A stretch of DNA of 50,742 nucleotides, taken from NCBI GenBank assembly GCA_938083085.1, contig CALLKX010000076.1:1-50742 (forward strand), written 5' to 3'. This document shows, in pieces, positions 34,601 through 42,541 of this stretch. The DNA comes from an uncultured bacterium. Lineage in GTDB: Bacteria; Planctomycetota; UBA1135; GCA-002686595. The translations under genes and the position numbers were made by a program. Position 1 is the stretch's first letter; every line of letters begins with the position of its first letter. Below the pieces are notes generated by a model. The model worked only from the letters and a program-made list of their open reading frames with translations. It did not search any database and was not told where the DNA came from.

Positions 34601-35131
34601 TCAGGCCCGCGAACGATTGACGCTTTCTCGAAGATCCAGGTTCGCCTGGAACAACTTCGACATGAACGCGCGCCGCTTCTCACCGGAGCGACCCTCCATC
34701 GGGGCCGGCTGGACGGCCTGGCCGTGGGGGCCTGCGGCCTGCTCGGACTCCTGTTCCAGAGCGCGAACGCCCGCCAGGGCTCGCAGCTGCTCCTCCTGCT
34801 CGGTGAGGAGCCGCGAGAGCTTCTCGACCCGACGCTGTAGGAGCTCGCTTTCGCGCTGCCCCTGCCGGATCTCGCTCGGCGAGGGCCCCGTGGACGCCGG
34901 GGCCGCAGGAGCCGCAGCGGGTCGAGGGGTTGCGGCGCGACGAGCGCTCGCGCCCCCCGAGGGCGTGGTAAGCGGGCCCGAAGCGAACCCGTTCAGAGGA
35001 TCGCCGCTGACGCGACGCAGCCCGCGACCGGCGACTCCGTCGCGCCGGGCACCTGCTCGTTTCGTCGGGCCAGGAAAGACCACGCGGTGCACCACGTTGC
35101 CTTTCACGCCCAGCTTCTTGAAGCCGCTCAT
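34601..35131 (-). CDS. Basic, disordered, coiled-coil protein ending in FQANLDL
   Basis: 176 residues; no family recognised. ATG 35131 is chosen because GAAAGGA lies just before it; the frame is open to 35164. The N-terminus is basic (MSGFKKLGVKGNVVHRVVFPG), residues 25-85 are Gly/Ala/Pro-rich and probably disordered, 88-125 form a coiled coil (RQGQRESELLQRRVEKLSR, LTEQEEQLRALAG), and the end carries KRRAFMSKLFQANLDLRESV. The FQANLDL peptide (161-167) is identical in the 26043-27077 protein. The gene lies 141 bases upstream of the MamK-like gene on the same strand, so a filament adaptor, nucleator or cargo linker is a fair guess, comparable in position to the acidic partner MamJ of MamK but unrelated to it in sequence. 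Confidence 0.65.
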   Translation of the reverse strand: MSGFKKLGVKGNVVHRVVFPGPTKRAGARRDGVAGRGLRRVSGDPLNGFASGPLTTPSGGASARRAATPRPAAAPAAPASTGPSPSEIRQGQRESELLQRRVEKLSRLLTEQEEQLRALAGVRALEQESEQAAGPHGQAVQPAPMEGRSGEKRRAFMSKLFQANLDLRESVNRSRA

Positions 35132-35346
35132 ACGTCCTTTCATTTCTACCAGAACGGCGCCCACGAAGCTCAGGCCTCGCCGCCGTCACGCTGCCATTTC
35201 TATTTCAGGGACGGAGGGTCGTTACCGAATCGTCCTGCCGACCCGTTCACCCCCTTTAGCCCAGGATCATCCGCCGCACGCCGAGGGACCATCCGTCGGG
35301 GGTCCATGGCCAAGGGGATCCCGATCCGATCTCTTTGCCCCTGCGC

Positions 35347-36066
35347 TCAAATCGACCGATCCGGGGCCCTCCCGAGCCGGCCCACCAGCTCGCCCAGGCT
35401 GCTGATCCGGATCGTCCGTGGCCCCTCTCGATGCTCGCCGGCCAGGATCACGCTGGGCATACCAGCGGCCTCGGCGCCCACGCCATCCACATCGGCACGG
35501 TCCCCAACGTAGACCGTGCTTCCGGGTGCAGCGCCGAGCCGCTCGGCCCCCAGGATGAAGCCCCGGGGGTCGGGCTTGAAGCGGTTGACCTCGCGATCTG
35601 TGGCGGCAAGGGCCACGTCGAAGAGATCCCTCACCCCGAGGGCCTCCAGCTTCGACTCCGGGGCGTAGTCGGAGAAGACGCCAAGTCGCACCCCCGACGC
35701 CTTCAACTGCAGGAGAACCTCCCTGAGACCGGGCCACGCGGCGCCCGCCAGGAAGGGCAACGGGCGCTTGAACATCCACTCCTCGACCATGCTGCGGAGC
35801 TCCTCGGGCGGAACCCCGAGGCGCTCGGCGGGCACCTCGTACTGGACGTCCGCCAGCGCCCTGTCCGGGTCTGCGAAGCCGCGCAGCTCCTCGCGAGCAG
35901 ACCGGAACTCCCTCAGGCAGCCCATGAGCCGAGGGAAGGCCAGGGGGTGGGCGGCTCCCCAGCGCATGAGTTCGAAGAGCATGCGCCGGCGCATGGGCGC
36001 GAGTCGGTAGAGCGTCCCATCGAGGTCGAAGAGGACCGCATCAGAGGCGGAGAACGGGCCGGTCAT
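35347..36066 (-). CDS. HAD-family hydrolase
   Basis: 239 residues from ATG 36066, which overlaps the flippase stop by four bases. HAD motifs: I VLFDLDGTLYRL, II GVFSDYAP, III RFKPDPRGF, IV VYVGDRADVDGVGA. A helical cap (20-100) sits after motif I, as in phosphatases of the phosphoglycolate phosphatase-like group. Such enzymes dephosphorylate small molecules; the operon with a flippase and FkbM methyltransferase suggests a sugar phosphate, but this is inference. Confidence 0.85.
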   Translation of the reverse strand: MTGPFSASDAVLFDLDGTLYRLAPMRRRMLFELMRWGAAHPLAFPRLMGCLREFRSAREELRGFADPDRALADVQYEVPAERLGVPPEELRSMVEEWMFKRPLPFLAGAAWPGLREVLLQLKASGVRLGVFSDYAPESKLEALGVRDLFDVALAATDREVNRFKPDPRGFILGAERLGAAPGSTVYVGDRADVDGVGAEAAGMPSVILAGEHREGPRTIRISSLGELVGRLGRAPDRSI

Positions 36067-37421
36067 GGCGCGACGGGGGATTGAAGCTCGGGATGACGCC
36101 GGAACCAGACCCAGGCGTAGGCGAGGTGAACCAGGCTCCACAGGCAGGTCACGGTCAGACCGATGGCCACCCCGATGGTCGGCAGCCACCAGGCGAAGAA
36201 GGCGACCTGCGCCGTGTTCACCACGAGGCCGAGGAGCGAGAGCTTGATCGCGACCCCCATCTGATCGGTCACCAGATAGAAGACATCGTTGGCCACGGAG
36301 AAGCTGACGATGCAGAGCCCGGGGGTCAGGATCAGCACCATGGTCCACAGTGGCTCGACGAAGTCCGGCGGGAAGAGCCTGGGGAGCAGGAACGGCAGGG
36401 CGGGCAGAGTGAGGAGGAGCCCGGCGGTGATCGTCACGCCGGACAGGAGGCTCGCCCGCCAGTAGGTGCTCCGGAGCCCGGAGACGTCCTTCACACCGGC
36501 CAGCTGCGAGAGCGCGGGTAGCGCGGTTCGATTGATCCCCTGCATGACCACACGGGCCACCGAGACCATGCGCTGCGCGATCCGCAGGTAGGCCACCCAG
36601 CTGGGGTCACCCAGGCTCCCGAGGATGAGGGTCGGGAGGGTCTGCACTCCGAGCGAGTCCACGTTTCGGACCAACCCGACCTGGACCCCCTCACGGAGCG
36701 CCTCCCGGGCGGGCACGACCCTGGAGCGCGCGGCCCCGAACAGCGAGGGCAGCACAGAACCCGCCCGCCGGCTCTCGCGGACGTACGCGTCCAGCGCCAG
36801 CAGGCTGCCGCAAAGCGATGAGGCGAGCAGTCCCAAGACCGCCCCCCAGGCATCCCCGAACGCAAGGGCGCCGGAGACCACGAGCACCAGCCGGCAGAGC
36901 TCATGCCCCATGTCGACGCGCGCCAGAGCGCCCATCCGCCGCTCCCCCTGCAGGGCGGCGCAGCAGACGATGCGGGGCACGTCAAGGAGCGGGATCAGCA
37001 CGAGGGCGCTGGCGAGCCGCGCGATGCGCTCCCCGTCGCCAGAGAAGGCCAGCCGAGCCCCGGGAGGGAAGACCAGCAGGCCAGCAGCGACTGCCGCCAC
37101 GGCCAGCAGCAGCGAGAGCCGGAGGAAGACCCCCATCCAGCCCAGGATCATGTCCTCCGAGCCGCTCTGGATCGCAGCCGCGATCCGCTTCGTCACGACG
37201 TTGGCGAGCCCGAGATTGAGCAGGGCCCAGAGCAGCGAATAGCAGCTCACGCCGAGGTAGAAGATCGAGAGCTCGTACGCACCCAGGACGTGGGTCATCA
37301 CCACCGCCCCGATGAAGTTGCTCACCGCCACCAGCAACGCCCCGACCTGCAGCGTGCTGGACTCGCGGAGGAAGCGACTGCTCAGCGCCCGCCGCACCTT
37401 GGAGGGGGCGCCGCCGCTCAT
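36063..37421 (-). CDS. Polysaccharide flippase (Wzx/MATE-like)
   Basis: 452 residues with about 12-14 membrane helices. The start RALSSRFLRESSTLQVGALLVAVSNFIGAVVMTHVLGAYELSIF has the N-terminal pattern of oligosaccharide flippases (MOP superfamily), and the rest keeps the two-bundle layout with VAYLRIAQRMVSVARVVMQGINRTALPALSQL. These move lipid-linked glycans across the inner membrane. Overlaps FkbM upstream (ATGA) and the HAD gene downstream (ATGA), so all three are one operon. Confidence 0.85.
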   Translation of the reverse strand: MSGGAPSKVRRALSSRFLRESSTLQVGALLVAVSNFIGAVVMTHVLGAYELSIFYLGVSCYSLLWALLNLGLANVVTKRIAAAIQSGSEDMILGWMGVFLRLSLLLAVAAVAAGLLVFPPGARLAFSGDGERIARLASALVLIPLLDVPRIVCCAALQGERRMGALARVDMGHELCRLVLVVSGALAFGDAWGAVLGLLASSLCGSLLALDAYVRESRRAGSVLPSLFGAARSRVVPAREALREGVQVGLVRNVDSLGVQTLPTLILGSLGDPSWVAYLRIAQRMVSVARVVMQGINRTALPALSQLAGVKDVSGLRSTYWRASLLSGVTITAGLLLTLPALPFLLPRLFPPDFVEPLWTMVLILTPGLCIVSFSVANDVFYLVTDQMGVAIKLSLLGLVVNTAQVAFFAWWLPTIGVAIGLTVTCLWSLVHLAYAWVWFRRHPELQSPVAP

Positions 37422-38272
37422 GGCCTCGGCGGGCTCCCCTTGGAGGCGCTCCCGCCGGGTCCTTCCTCGCTGGGTCCATGCTCGCTGGGCCCTTCCTCGC
37501 TGGCCTCGCCCGAGGCCGTCCGGCCTTGAGGGATGAGCAGCACGTCACCGACGGTCCCAGAGAGATCGCGGTCGAGATCCACGGGCTGATAGCCGAGCGG
37601 GATGTAGGCGTCCAGAGCCTCGCGCTGCCGGCCCGCGAGCGGGTGATAATCCTCGGCCAAGAGCTCCACGTGGAGCACCGGCCTGCAGCCCGTCTCCACG
37701 AGCCACTCGCGCAGCCCGTCGAGGACGGCGTAGTCGTAGCCCTCGGTGTCCGTCTTGATGACGTCCACGTGCTTGATCCCTCGCTCGAGGAGCCAGCGAG
37801 CCCCATGTACCAGCTGGATCTCCTCCTCCTCGATCACCGTGTCGGGCCGCACGGCCGAGTTCGGGCGCCGGTCAAACATGATCTCCGTCATCAGCGAGTT
37901 GGCGCCGTAGTTGTGCGCCGCCTTGTAGATGGTCCGCACCGCGTCCTCATCTCCCACCGCAGCGTGGACGACCTCGACCCTCTCGTCCCCGGAGAACCGC
38001 TCGCGACACATGTCCGCGTAGCGGGCCACCGGCTCGAAGAGGATGCCTGTCGCCGAGGGACGCGCCTCCCTCAAGAGGCGCGTGAAGATCCCAATGTTCG
38101 CCCCGATGTCGAGGAAGACCCCACCCTCGGGGAGGTGCGGGAGGACCGCCTCCACGGACTCGCGGACGGTCTCCTCGTGGCGCGCCTCCCACTCGCTGAG
38201 CGACCGCGTCGGCACCTCCGGCGCGAAGCGCCGCCGCACCTTCCCGGCCAGCCATTGCAGCTTCTTGTACAT
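37418..38272 (-). CDS. FkbM-family methyltransferase
   Basis: 284 residues. SAM-binding core VFLDIGANIGIFTRLLREA, then LFEPVARYADMCRERF, VEVVHAAVGDED, DVIKTDTEGYDYAVLDGL and PVLHVELLAEDYHPLAG follow the FkbM pattern. FkbM enzymes methylate hydroxyl groups, often on glycans, which fits the flippase next door. The last 30 residues are a low-complexity tail with SEEGP/SEHGP repeats from a 15-base DNA repeat. First gene of the three-gene run; the 324-base upstream gap is divergent. Confidence 0.88.
   Translation of the reverse strand: MYKKLQWLAGKVRRRFAPEVPTRSLSEWEARHEETVRESVEAVLPHLPEGGVFLDIGANIGIFTRLLREARPSATGILFEPVARYADMCRERFSGDERVEVVHAAVGDEDAVRTIYKAAHNYGANSLMTEIMFDRRPNSAVRPDTVIEEEEIQLVHGARWLLERGIKHVDVIKTDTEGYDYAVLDGLREWLVETGCRPVLHVELLAEDYHPLAGRQREALDAYIPLGYQPVDLDRDLSGTVGDVLLIPQGRTASGEASEEGPSEHGPSEEGPGGSASKGSPPRP
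37457..37501 (-). repeat. Coding 15-base tandem repeat (SEEGP)
   Basis: Three units of 15 bases (37457-37471, 37472-37486, 37487-37501) encode the SEEGP-type tail of the FkbM protein. In frame and close to the gene's 3' end. Confidence 0.7.
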
Positions 38273-38596
38273 GGATCAGCACCCCTCCGGGCGCAGGCCG
38301 CGCCTTCGCCACGCCACCGCCGCCCGCCTGCGCCCCTCGGGCAAGCCGACGGCCTGCCCGCTGGGGCCCGCGGCCAGGACGCTCGAGCCCCCGGACCCGT
38401 CAGGGGCGGGCTCGACGGGACCTCGTTGTCGGTGGGTACGCATCATCCGTGGTGGGCGCCCTCCATGGGCGCGCTCGCCGTTTTGAGACACCCGCGGGGC
38501 TCACTCGACGCGTCGGAAGTCTACCCTGCTCAGGACCCCGATTCGCCCCTGCTCTCCTCCCTCCCTCGCTCGCCTCCAAGGCCCACCTTGCCCCCC
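38273..38596. other. Divergent gap of 324 bases
   Basis: Between the FkbM (minus) and the small membrane-anchored (plus) genes. It holds a hairpin (CGGGCA at 38338-38343 with TGCCCG at 38355-38360, and GCC/GGC nested inside). Promoters in both directions are expected; I found no convincing boxes. Confidence 0.4.
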
Positions 38597-39082
38597 ATGA
38601 AACTGTCGACGATCGCATGGTCCCTGCTTGGCCTGATCCTCCTTGCGGTCGGTGGCTCGAGAATCCTGGCCGGGCTCGGCGACCGGGAAACCCAGGTTCG
38701 ACAGCAGCTGAGCGCACTCGTTGAGGCCCTTCAGAGCGACGGCCCACAGAGCCCCAAGCGCTTCTTCACTCGGGACTACATCGACGAGGACAGCGGGACG
38801 GAACGGAGGCCGCTCTGGTCGGCCCTGCGCGAGGGCGCGGCGGACCTCGTCCCCGACTTCGACCCGGCCACGGGGATTGAATTCCTGCCCAGCGCGGAGG
38901 CTGACGGCGATGACGAGGCCCGCACGATCCGCGTGCGCTGCCTCCTGAACAGGACCGCGCCCGGACAGCTGGCCGAGCCCTATTGGAACTTTGAGGCGGA
39001 GCTGGACCTCAGGCTTGAGCGAGGCTCCTGGAAGATCCACCGCTCCCGCGAGGTGAATCTCGACGAGCGCGGACGGGCCTAG
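38597..39082 (+). CDS. Small membrane-anchored protein, NTF2-like in outline
   Basis: 161 residues from ATG 38597; the frame is open further upstream through the divergent gap but only as a pseudo-frame against FkbM. One N-terminal membrane helix (IAWSLLGLILLAVGGSRIL), then about 135 residues: an N-terminal helix (QVRQQLSALVEALQSD), a loop with RDYIDEDSG and a C-terminal beta pattern (IRVRCLLNRT, FEAELDLRLERGSWKIHRSREV). This looks like an NTF2/SnoaL-like cone but no family is certain. Its TAG stop shares the palindrome CTAG with the stop of the regulator on the other strand. Confidence 0.65.
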   Translation: MKLSTIAWSLLGLILLAVGGSRILAGLGDRETQVRQQLSALVEALQSDGPQSPKRFFTRDYIDEDSGTERRPLWSALREGAADLVPDFDPATGIEFLPSAEADGDDEARTIRVRCLLNRTAPGQLAEPYWNFEAELDLRLERGSWKIHRSREVNLDERGRA

Positions 39083-40488
39083 GAGAGCCCGTACTCCTTG
39101 ATCTTGCGGTAGAGCGTCCGCTCCCCGATCCCCATGACCTCGGCCGCCTTCTTACGGTTGCCGTCCATCAGCTCGAGGTTCGCTCGGATGAGCGCGCGCT
39201 CCACCTCATCGAGGGAGCGACCGGCGAGGTCGTAGCCTCCGGCGACCGAGACCGCTCCGCTCTCTCCACCCGTGGCGCCGGTGGCGGCGCGGATGGACTC
39301 TGGGACATCATCGACGGAGAGCATCACCCCGCCCGCGAGCAGCACCATGTTCTCCATCGCGTTGCGGAGCTCCCGGACGTTCCCGGGCCACCGGTAGCGC
39401 GCCAAGAGCGCACGCGCCTCGGGCGAGATCCCATCCACCTGGCGACCGTGAAGATCCCGGAACTCCTCGATGAAGTGGTCGATCAAGAGGGGCACGTCTC
39501 CCGAGCGCTCGCGCAGCGGCGGGAGCATGAGTTCGACCACCTGCAGTCGGTGGAAAAGGTCCTCACGGAAGTCCCCGTCCTGGACCATCTCCCGCAGGTT
39601 TCGATTGGTCGCCGCCACCAGGCGGATGTCCACGGAGCGGGGGTCGTTGCCCCCCACCTGCACGACCTCCCTCGCCTCGAGCACTCGCAGCAGCTTCGCC
39701 TGGGTCGCCAGGGGCATGTCTCCGATCTCGTCCAGGAACAGGGTGCCGCGGTCGGCGTAGGCGACCCGTCCCTCCTTGTCACTCACCGCCCCGGTGAAGG
39801 CGCCCTTCACGTGGCCGAAGAGCTCGGATTCGATGAGCCCATCGGTCAAGGCCGCGCAGTTGACGGCGACGAAGTTCTGATCGCGCCGATCGCTGTTGGT
39901 GTGGATGGCCCGGGCGATCAGCTCCTTGCCGGTCCCGCTCTCCCCGAGAACGAGGACGGTCGCGTTGGTGGGCGCCACACGGGCGAGGATCTCGAAGACC
40001 CGGGTCATCTCCTTCGAGTGCCCGCGCAGCCCGTCGAAGCCGAAGCTCTTGTCGAACTGGCGGCGGAGCTCGACGTTCTCAGAGCGGAGCGACTCGTTGT
40101 CCCGGCGCAGCCTCCCCTTCTCAATCGCCCTTGAGAGCTTCGCCCGGAGCTCCGCCAGCTTGACGGGCTTGCTGAGGTAGTCCTCGGCGCCCTCGCGCAT
40201 GGCATCCACGGCTGTCTCCACCGTGGCGTGGCCCGTGATCAGCAGGACCGGGGTGTCCGGAGTCAGCCGCTTGGCCTCCTGGAGGACCTCGAGCCCGGAG
40301 CGATCGTGCATCACGAGGTCCGTCAGGACCGCGTCATAGACCGCCTCCTCGAGGGCCTTCACGCCCGCCCCGCCAGAGCTGGCGACGGTGCAGTCATACC
40401 CGTCGATCTCCAGCCCGTCCCCCAAGGCCTCGCCGTGCCCCTCGTCGTCGTCGATGATGAGGATCTTGCCCGCGCTCTCGTCAGTCAT
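39079..40488 (-). CDS. NtrC-family sigma-54-dependent response regulator
   Basis: 469 residues, three domains in order. Receiver (8-125) with phospho-acceptor Asp57, acidic pocket DDD at 13-15 and Lys107; AAA+ domain with Walker A GESGTGKE, the sigma-54 contact loop GAFTGA and LFLDEIGDMP as Walker B; Fis-type helix-turn-helix at the end (NRKKAAEVMGIGERTLYRKIKEYG). It should activate sigma-54 promoters when phosphorylated. The ATG overlaps the stop of the histidine kinase by eight bases, so kinase and regulator are coupled. Its targets are not visible here; no clear sigma-54 promoter was found in the window. Confidence 0.95.
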   Translation of the reverse strand: MTDESAGKILIIDDDEGHGEALGDGLEIDGYDCTVASSGGAGVKALEEAVYDAVLTDLVMHDRSGLEVLQEAKRLTPDTPVLLITGHATVETAVDAMREGAEDYLSKPVKLAELRAKLSRAIEKGRLRRDNESLRSENVELRRQFDKSFGFDGLRGHSKEMTRVFEILARVAPTNATVLVLGESGTGKELIARAIHTNSDRRDQNFVAVNCAALTDGLIESELFGHVKGAFTGAVSDKEGRVAYADRGTLFLDEIGDMPLATQAKLLRVLEAREVVQVGGNDPRSVDIRLVAATNRNLREMVQDGDFREDLFHRLQVVELMLPPLRERSGDVPLLIDHFIEEFRDLHGRQVDGISPEARALLARYRWPGNVRELRNAMENMVLLAGGVMLSVDDVPESIRAATGATGGESGAVSVAGGYDLAGRSLDEVERALIRANLELMDGNRKKAAEVMGIGERTLYRKIKEYGLS

Positions 40489-41314
40489 CGCTGCCTCCTG
40501 AGCCGGCCGTGTCCTGGCCAGCGGGTTGTGATTCTTCCGGTCCGGGCCGCGTGGGCCGGATCTCTTGTAAGAGCGGGAGCCAGAGCACGAAGCGGGTGCC
40601 GCGCCCCTCCTCGCTCATCACGCCGATCTCACCGTCATGCATCTCGATGATGCGCTTGACCGTGGCGAGCCCGAGCCCGGTGCCGTTCCGCTTGGTGGAG
40701 AAGTAGAGGTCGAAGCACCGCTCGAGCTGATCAGGCGACATGCCCACTCCCGAGTCCGTGATCGTGAGCTCCGCCCGCGGCCCCTCGCGGCGCAGCTCCA
40801 CGATCAGCTCCCCGCCGCCCGGCATGGCCTGGCGGGCGTTGACGATCAGATTCAGCAGGGCCTGGCGAAAGGTGCCCCCATCGAGCATCACCAGCGGGAG
40901 CGAGCCAGGCAGCAGCGCGTGAAGCCGCACCCCCTCGGCCTCGAGCTCGGGCTCGGCGAACTCCAGCGCCTCCCGGACCAGAGACACGAGGTCCGCGGGG
41001 GCTCGATTGATATCGCCACCACGGACAAAGCGGAGGAAGTCTTCGAGGATGCCCTCGAGCCGAGTCACCTCGCGCTGGAGCGTCTTGATCCTCTTGGACG
41101 ACCGCTTCTCCGCGGGCGACTGCCCGCCGTCTCCACCCGGCGCCGGCTGGAACTCCTCCTCGAGGAGGGTGAGGTTGATCGCCATGGTCGAGAGGGGGTT
41201 CTTGATCTCATGGGCGAGCCCCCCCGCCAGGCGGGCGAGCATCCGCCGCCGCCCGCTGACCTCTCCTCCGGGCCCCACGGGAGGCCGGCTGTCCCAATCG
41301 ATCTCCTCTTCCAT
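40481..41314 (-). CDS. Cytoplasmic sensor histidine kinase (NtrB-like)
   Basis: 277 residues from ATG 41314; a TTG at 41338 is possible. No membrane helix and no recognisable sensor domain: the protein begins almost at the dimerisation helix, with phospho-acceptor His35 in GGLAHEIKNPLST. The ATPase domain has N (LLNLIVNARQAM), G1 (DSGVGM), F (FDLYFSTK) and G2 (GTGLGLATVKRI). A kinase this minimal must receive its signal from another protein. It lies upstream of and overlaps the NtrC-type regulator. Confidence 0.9.
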   Translation of the reverse strand: MEEEIDWDSRPPVGPGGEVSGRRRMLARLAGGLAHEIKNPLSTMAINLTLLEEEFQPAPGGDGGQSPAEKRSSKRIKTLQREVTRLEGILEDFLRFVRGGDINRAPADLVSLVREALEFAEPELEAEGVRLHALLPGSLPLVMLDGGTFRQALLNLIVNARQAMPGGGELIVELRREGPRAELTITDSGVGMSPDQLERCFDLYFSTKRNGTGLGLATVKRIIEMHDGEIGVMSEEGRGTRFVLWLPLLQEIRPTRPGPEESQPAGQDTAGSGGSDD

Positions 41315-41403
41315 AGCTGGGACCGGCGGATCGTCCAAAAACGTCGCGATGCGCAGCGGCCCGGCGGCAGACTAACCGCTCACGGCGTCGCCGTGCCCTA
41401 CCT

Positions 41404-42510
41404 TTGAGCGAGTCAGAGAACCTCTCCGTCCCCGCGGGCCAGCGCCCGGCTGCAGGCATGATCCAGCGCGTGGTTCATGCCCTGGAGGCCGGTTCGGTGG
41501 TCTCCATGCCGACCGAGACGGTGTACGGGCTCGCCGCCCGCGCGGACCGCCCGGGTGCGCTGGAGCGCCTCGCGGCGGTCAAGGGGTCCACCGAGGCTCG
41601 CCCCTATACATGGCACGTCGGCGGGCCAGATGACCTCCTGGACGGCGTCGCGCTCCAAGCCCTGGTGGAGCGGACGACACGCCGTTATTGGCCGGGCCCC
41701 CTCACTCTCGTCCTGCGAGCCATGGCTCCAGGCCTCGAACTGATCTCCGCCGACGGGTGGACAGGCGTCCGCGCGCCGGCCCACGAGGCCACCCGCGCGA
41801 TCCTCAGCGCCGCCCCCTTCCCCGTGGTCATGACGAGCGCCAACCGGGCGGGCGAGACCCCCGCGACGACGGCCGAGGAGGTCGCGGCGACCTTCCAGCG
41901 CGGGGAGCTGGCGGCCATCGTCGACGGGGGGCCCTGCGCGATTGGAGAGGCTTCCACGGTGGCGCGGCTCGGCCCGGGTGGGATAGAACTGCTGAGAGAG
42001 GGAATCGTGACCATGGATGAGATCAAACGCACCGCAGGCCAAAAGCTGCTCTTCGTCTGCACAGGCAACACCTGCCGAAGCCCCATGGCGGAGGCCCTGG
42101 CTCGCGCCGCGCTGCGGGCTGCTCTGCAGGTGAAGAATGAGGACGAATTCGGCTTCCGCATCGGCTCGGCCGGGGTCTACGCCGGCCCGGGCGCGCCCGC
42201 GTCCCCCCACGCGATCGAGACCCTCGCCGAGCGCGATATCGCGCTCGGGGACCACCTGTCGACCCCGGCCCTGGAGGCCCTCGTGGCGGATCAGGACCGG
42301 GTCTACTGCATGACCGCGTCGCACCGAGCCGCGCTCCTCTCGATGCTGCCCGAGGGCGCCGCCGGCAACGTCGAGCTCCTGGATCCCGGCGGCGGAGACG
42401 TCCCGGACCCCTTCGGCGGTTCCCTCGAGGTCTACCGCCAGACCGCCGACGCCATCTCCTCCATGGTGGACGCGCGCTTGGCGGACTGGGTCGGACCGAC
42501 CCCGGCCTGA
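41404..42510 (+). CDS. Fusion: YrdC/Sua5 threonylcarbamoyl-AMP synthase and YwlE-type arginine phosphatase
   Basis: 368 residues. Residues 18-200 are the YrdC/Sua5 domain (SVVSMPTETVYGLAARAD, RYWPGPLTLVL, VVMTSANRAGETPA), which makes threonylcarbamoyl-AMP for t6A in tRNA. Residues 213-368 are a low-molecular-weight phosphatase with the loop FVCTGNTCRSPMAEAL (nucleophile Cys219, Arg225) and general acid Asp335 in DPFGG. The Thr in CTGNTCRS is the feature of YwlE, which removes phosphate from protein arginine. TTG 41404 is used since the first 18 codons keep the strong G/C third-position bias; ATG 41458 is the alternative. In Bacillus the two functions are neighbouring genes; here they are one chain. 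Confidence 0.9.
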   Translation: MSESENLSVPAGQRPAAGMIQRVVHALEAGSVVSMPTETVYGLAARADRPGALERLAAVKGSTEARPYTWHVGGPDDLLDGVALQALVERTTRRYWPGPLTLVLRAMAPGLELISADGWTGVRAPAHEATRAILSAAPFPVVMTSANRAGETPATTAEEVAATFQRGELAAIVDGGPCAIGEASTVARLGPGGIELLREGIVTMDEIKRTAGQKLLFVCTGNTCRSPMAEALARAALRAALQVKNEDEFGFRIGSAGVYAGPGAPASPHAIETLAERDIALGDHLSTPALEALVADQDRVYCMTASHRAALLSMLPEGAAGNVELLDPGGGDVPDPFGGSLEVYRQTADAISSMVDARLADWVGPTPA

Positions 42511-42541
42511 CCCCGGCCTGGAGGCGGCCTGGACGCGGCCT
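42498..42541. repeat. 11-base tandem repeat spanning a stop codon
   Basis: Four units of 11 bases (GACCCCGGCCT twice, then GGAGGCGGCCT and GGACGCGGCCT) at 42498-42541. The TGA at 42508-42510 ends the fusion gene inside the array, as the 12-base repeat does at 982-984. Confidence 0.7.

Noticed and set aside
37478..39082. 534-residue version of the small membrane-anchored protein
   Set aside because: The extension lies antisense to FkbM; the membrane helix and domain start at ATG 38597.
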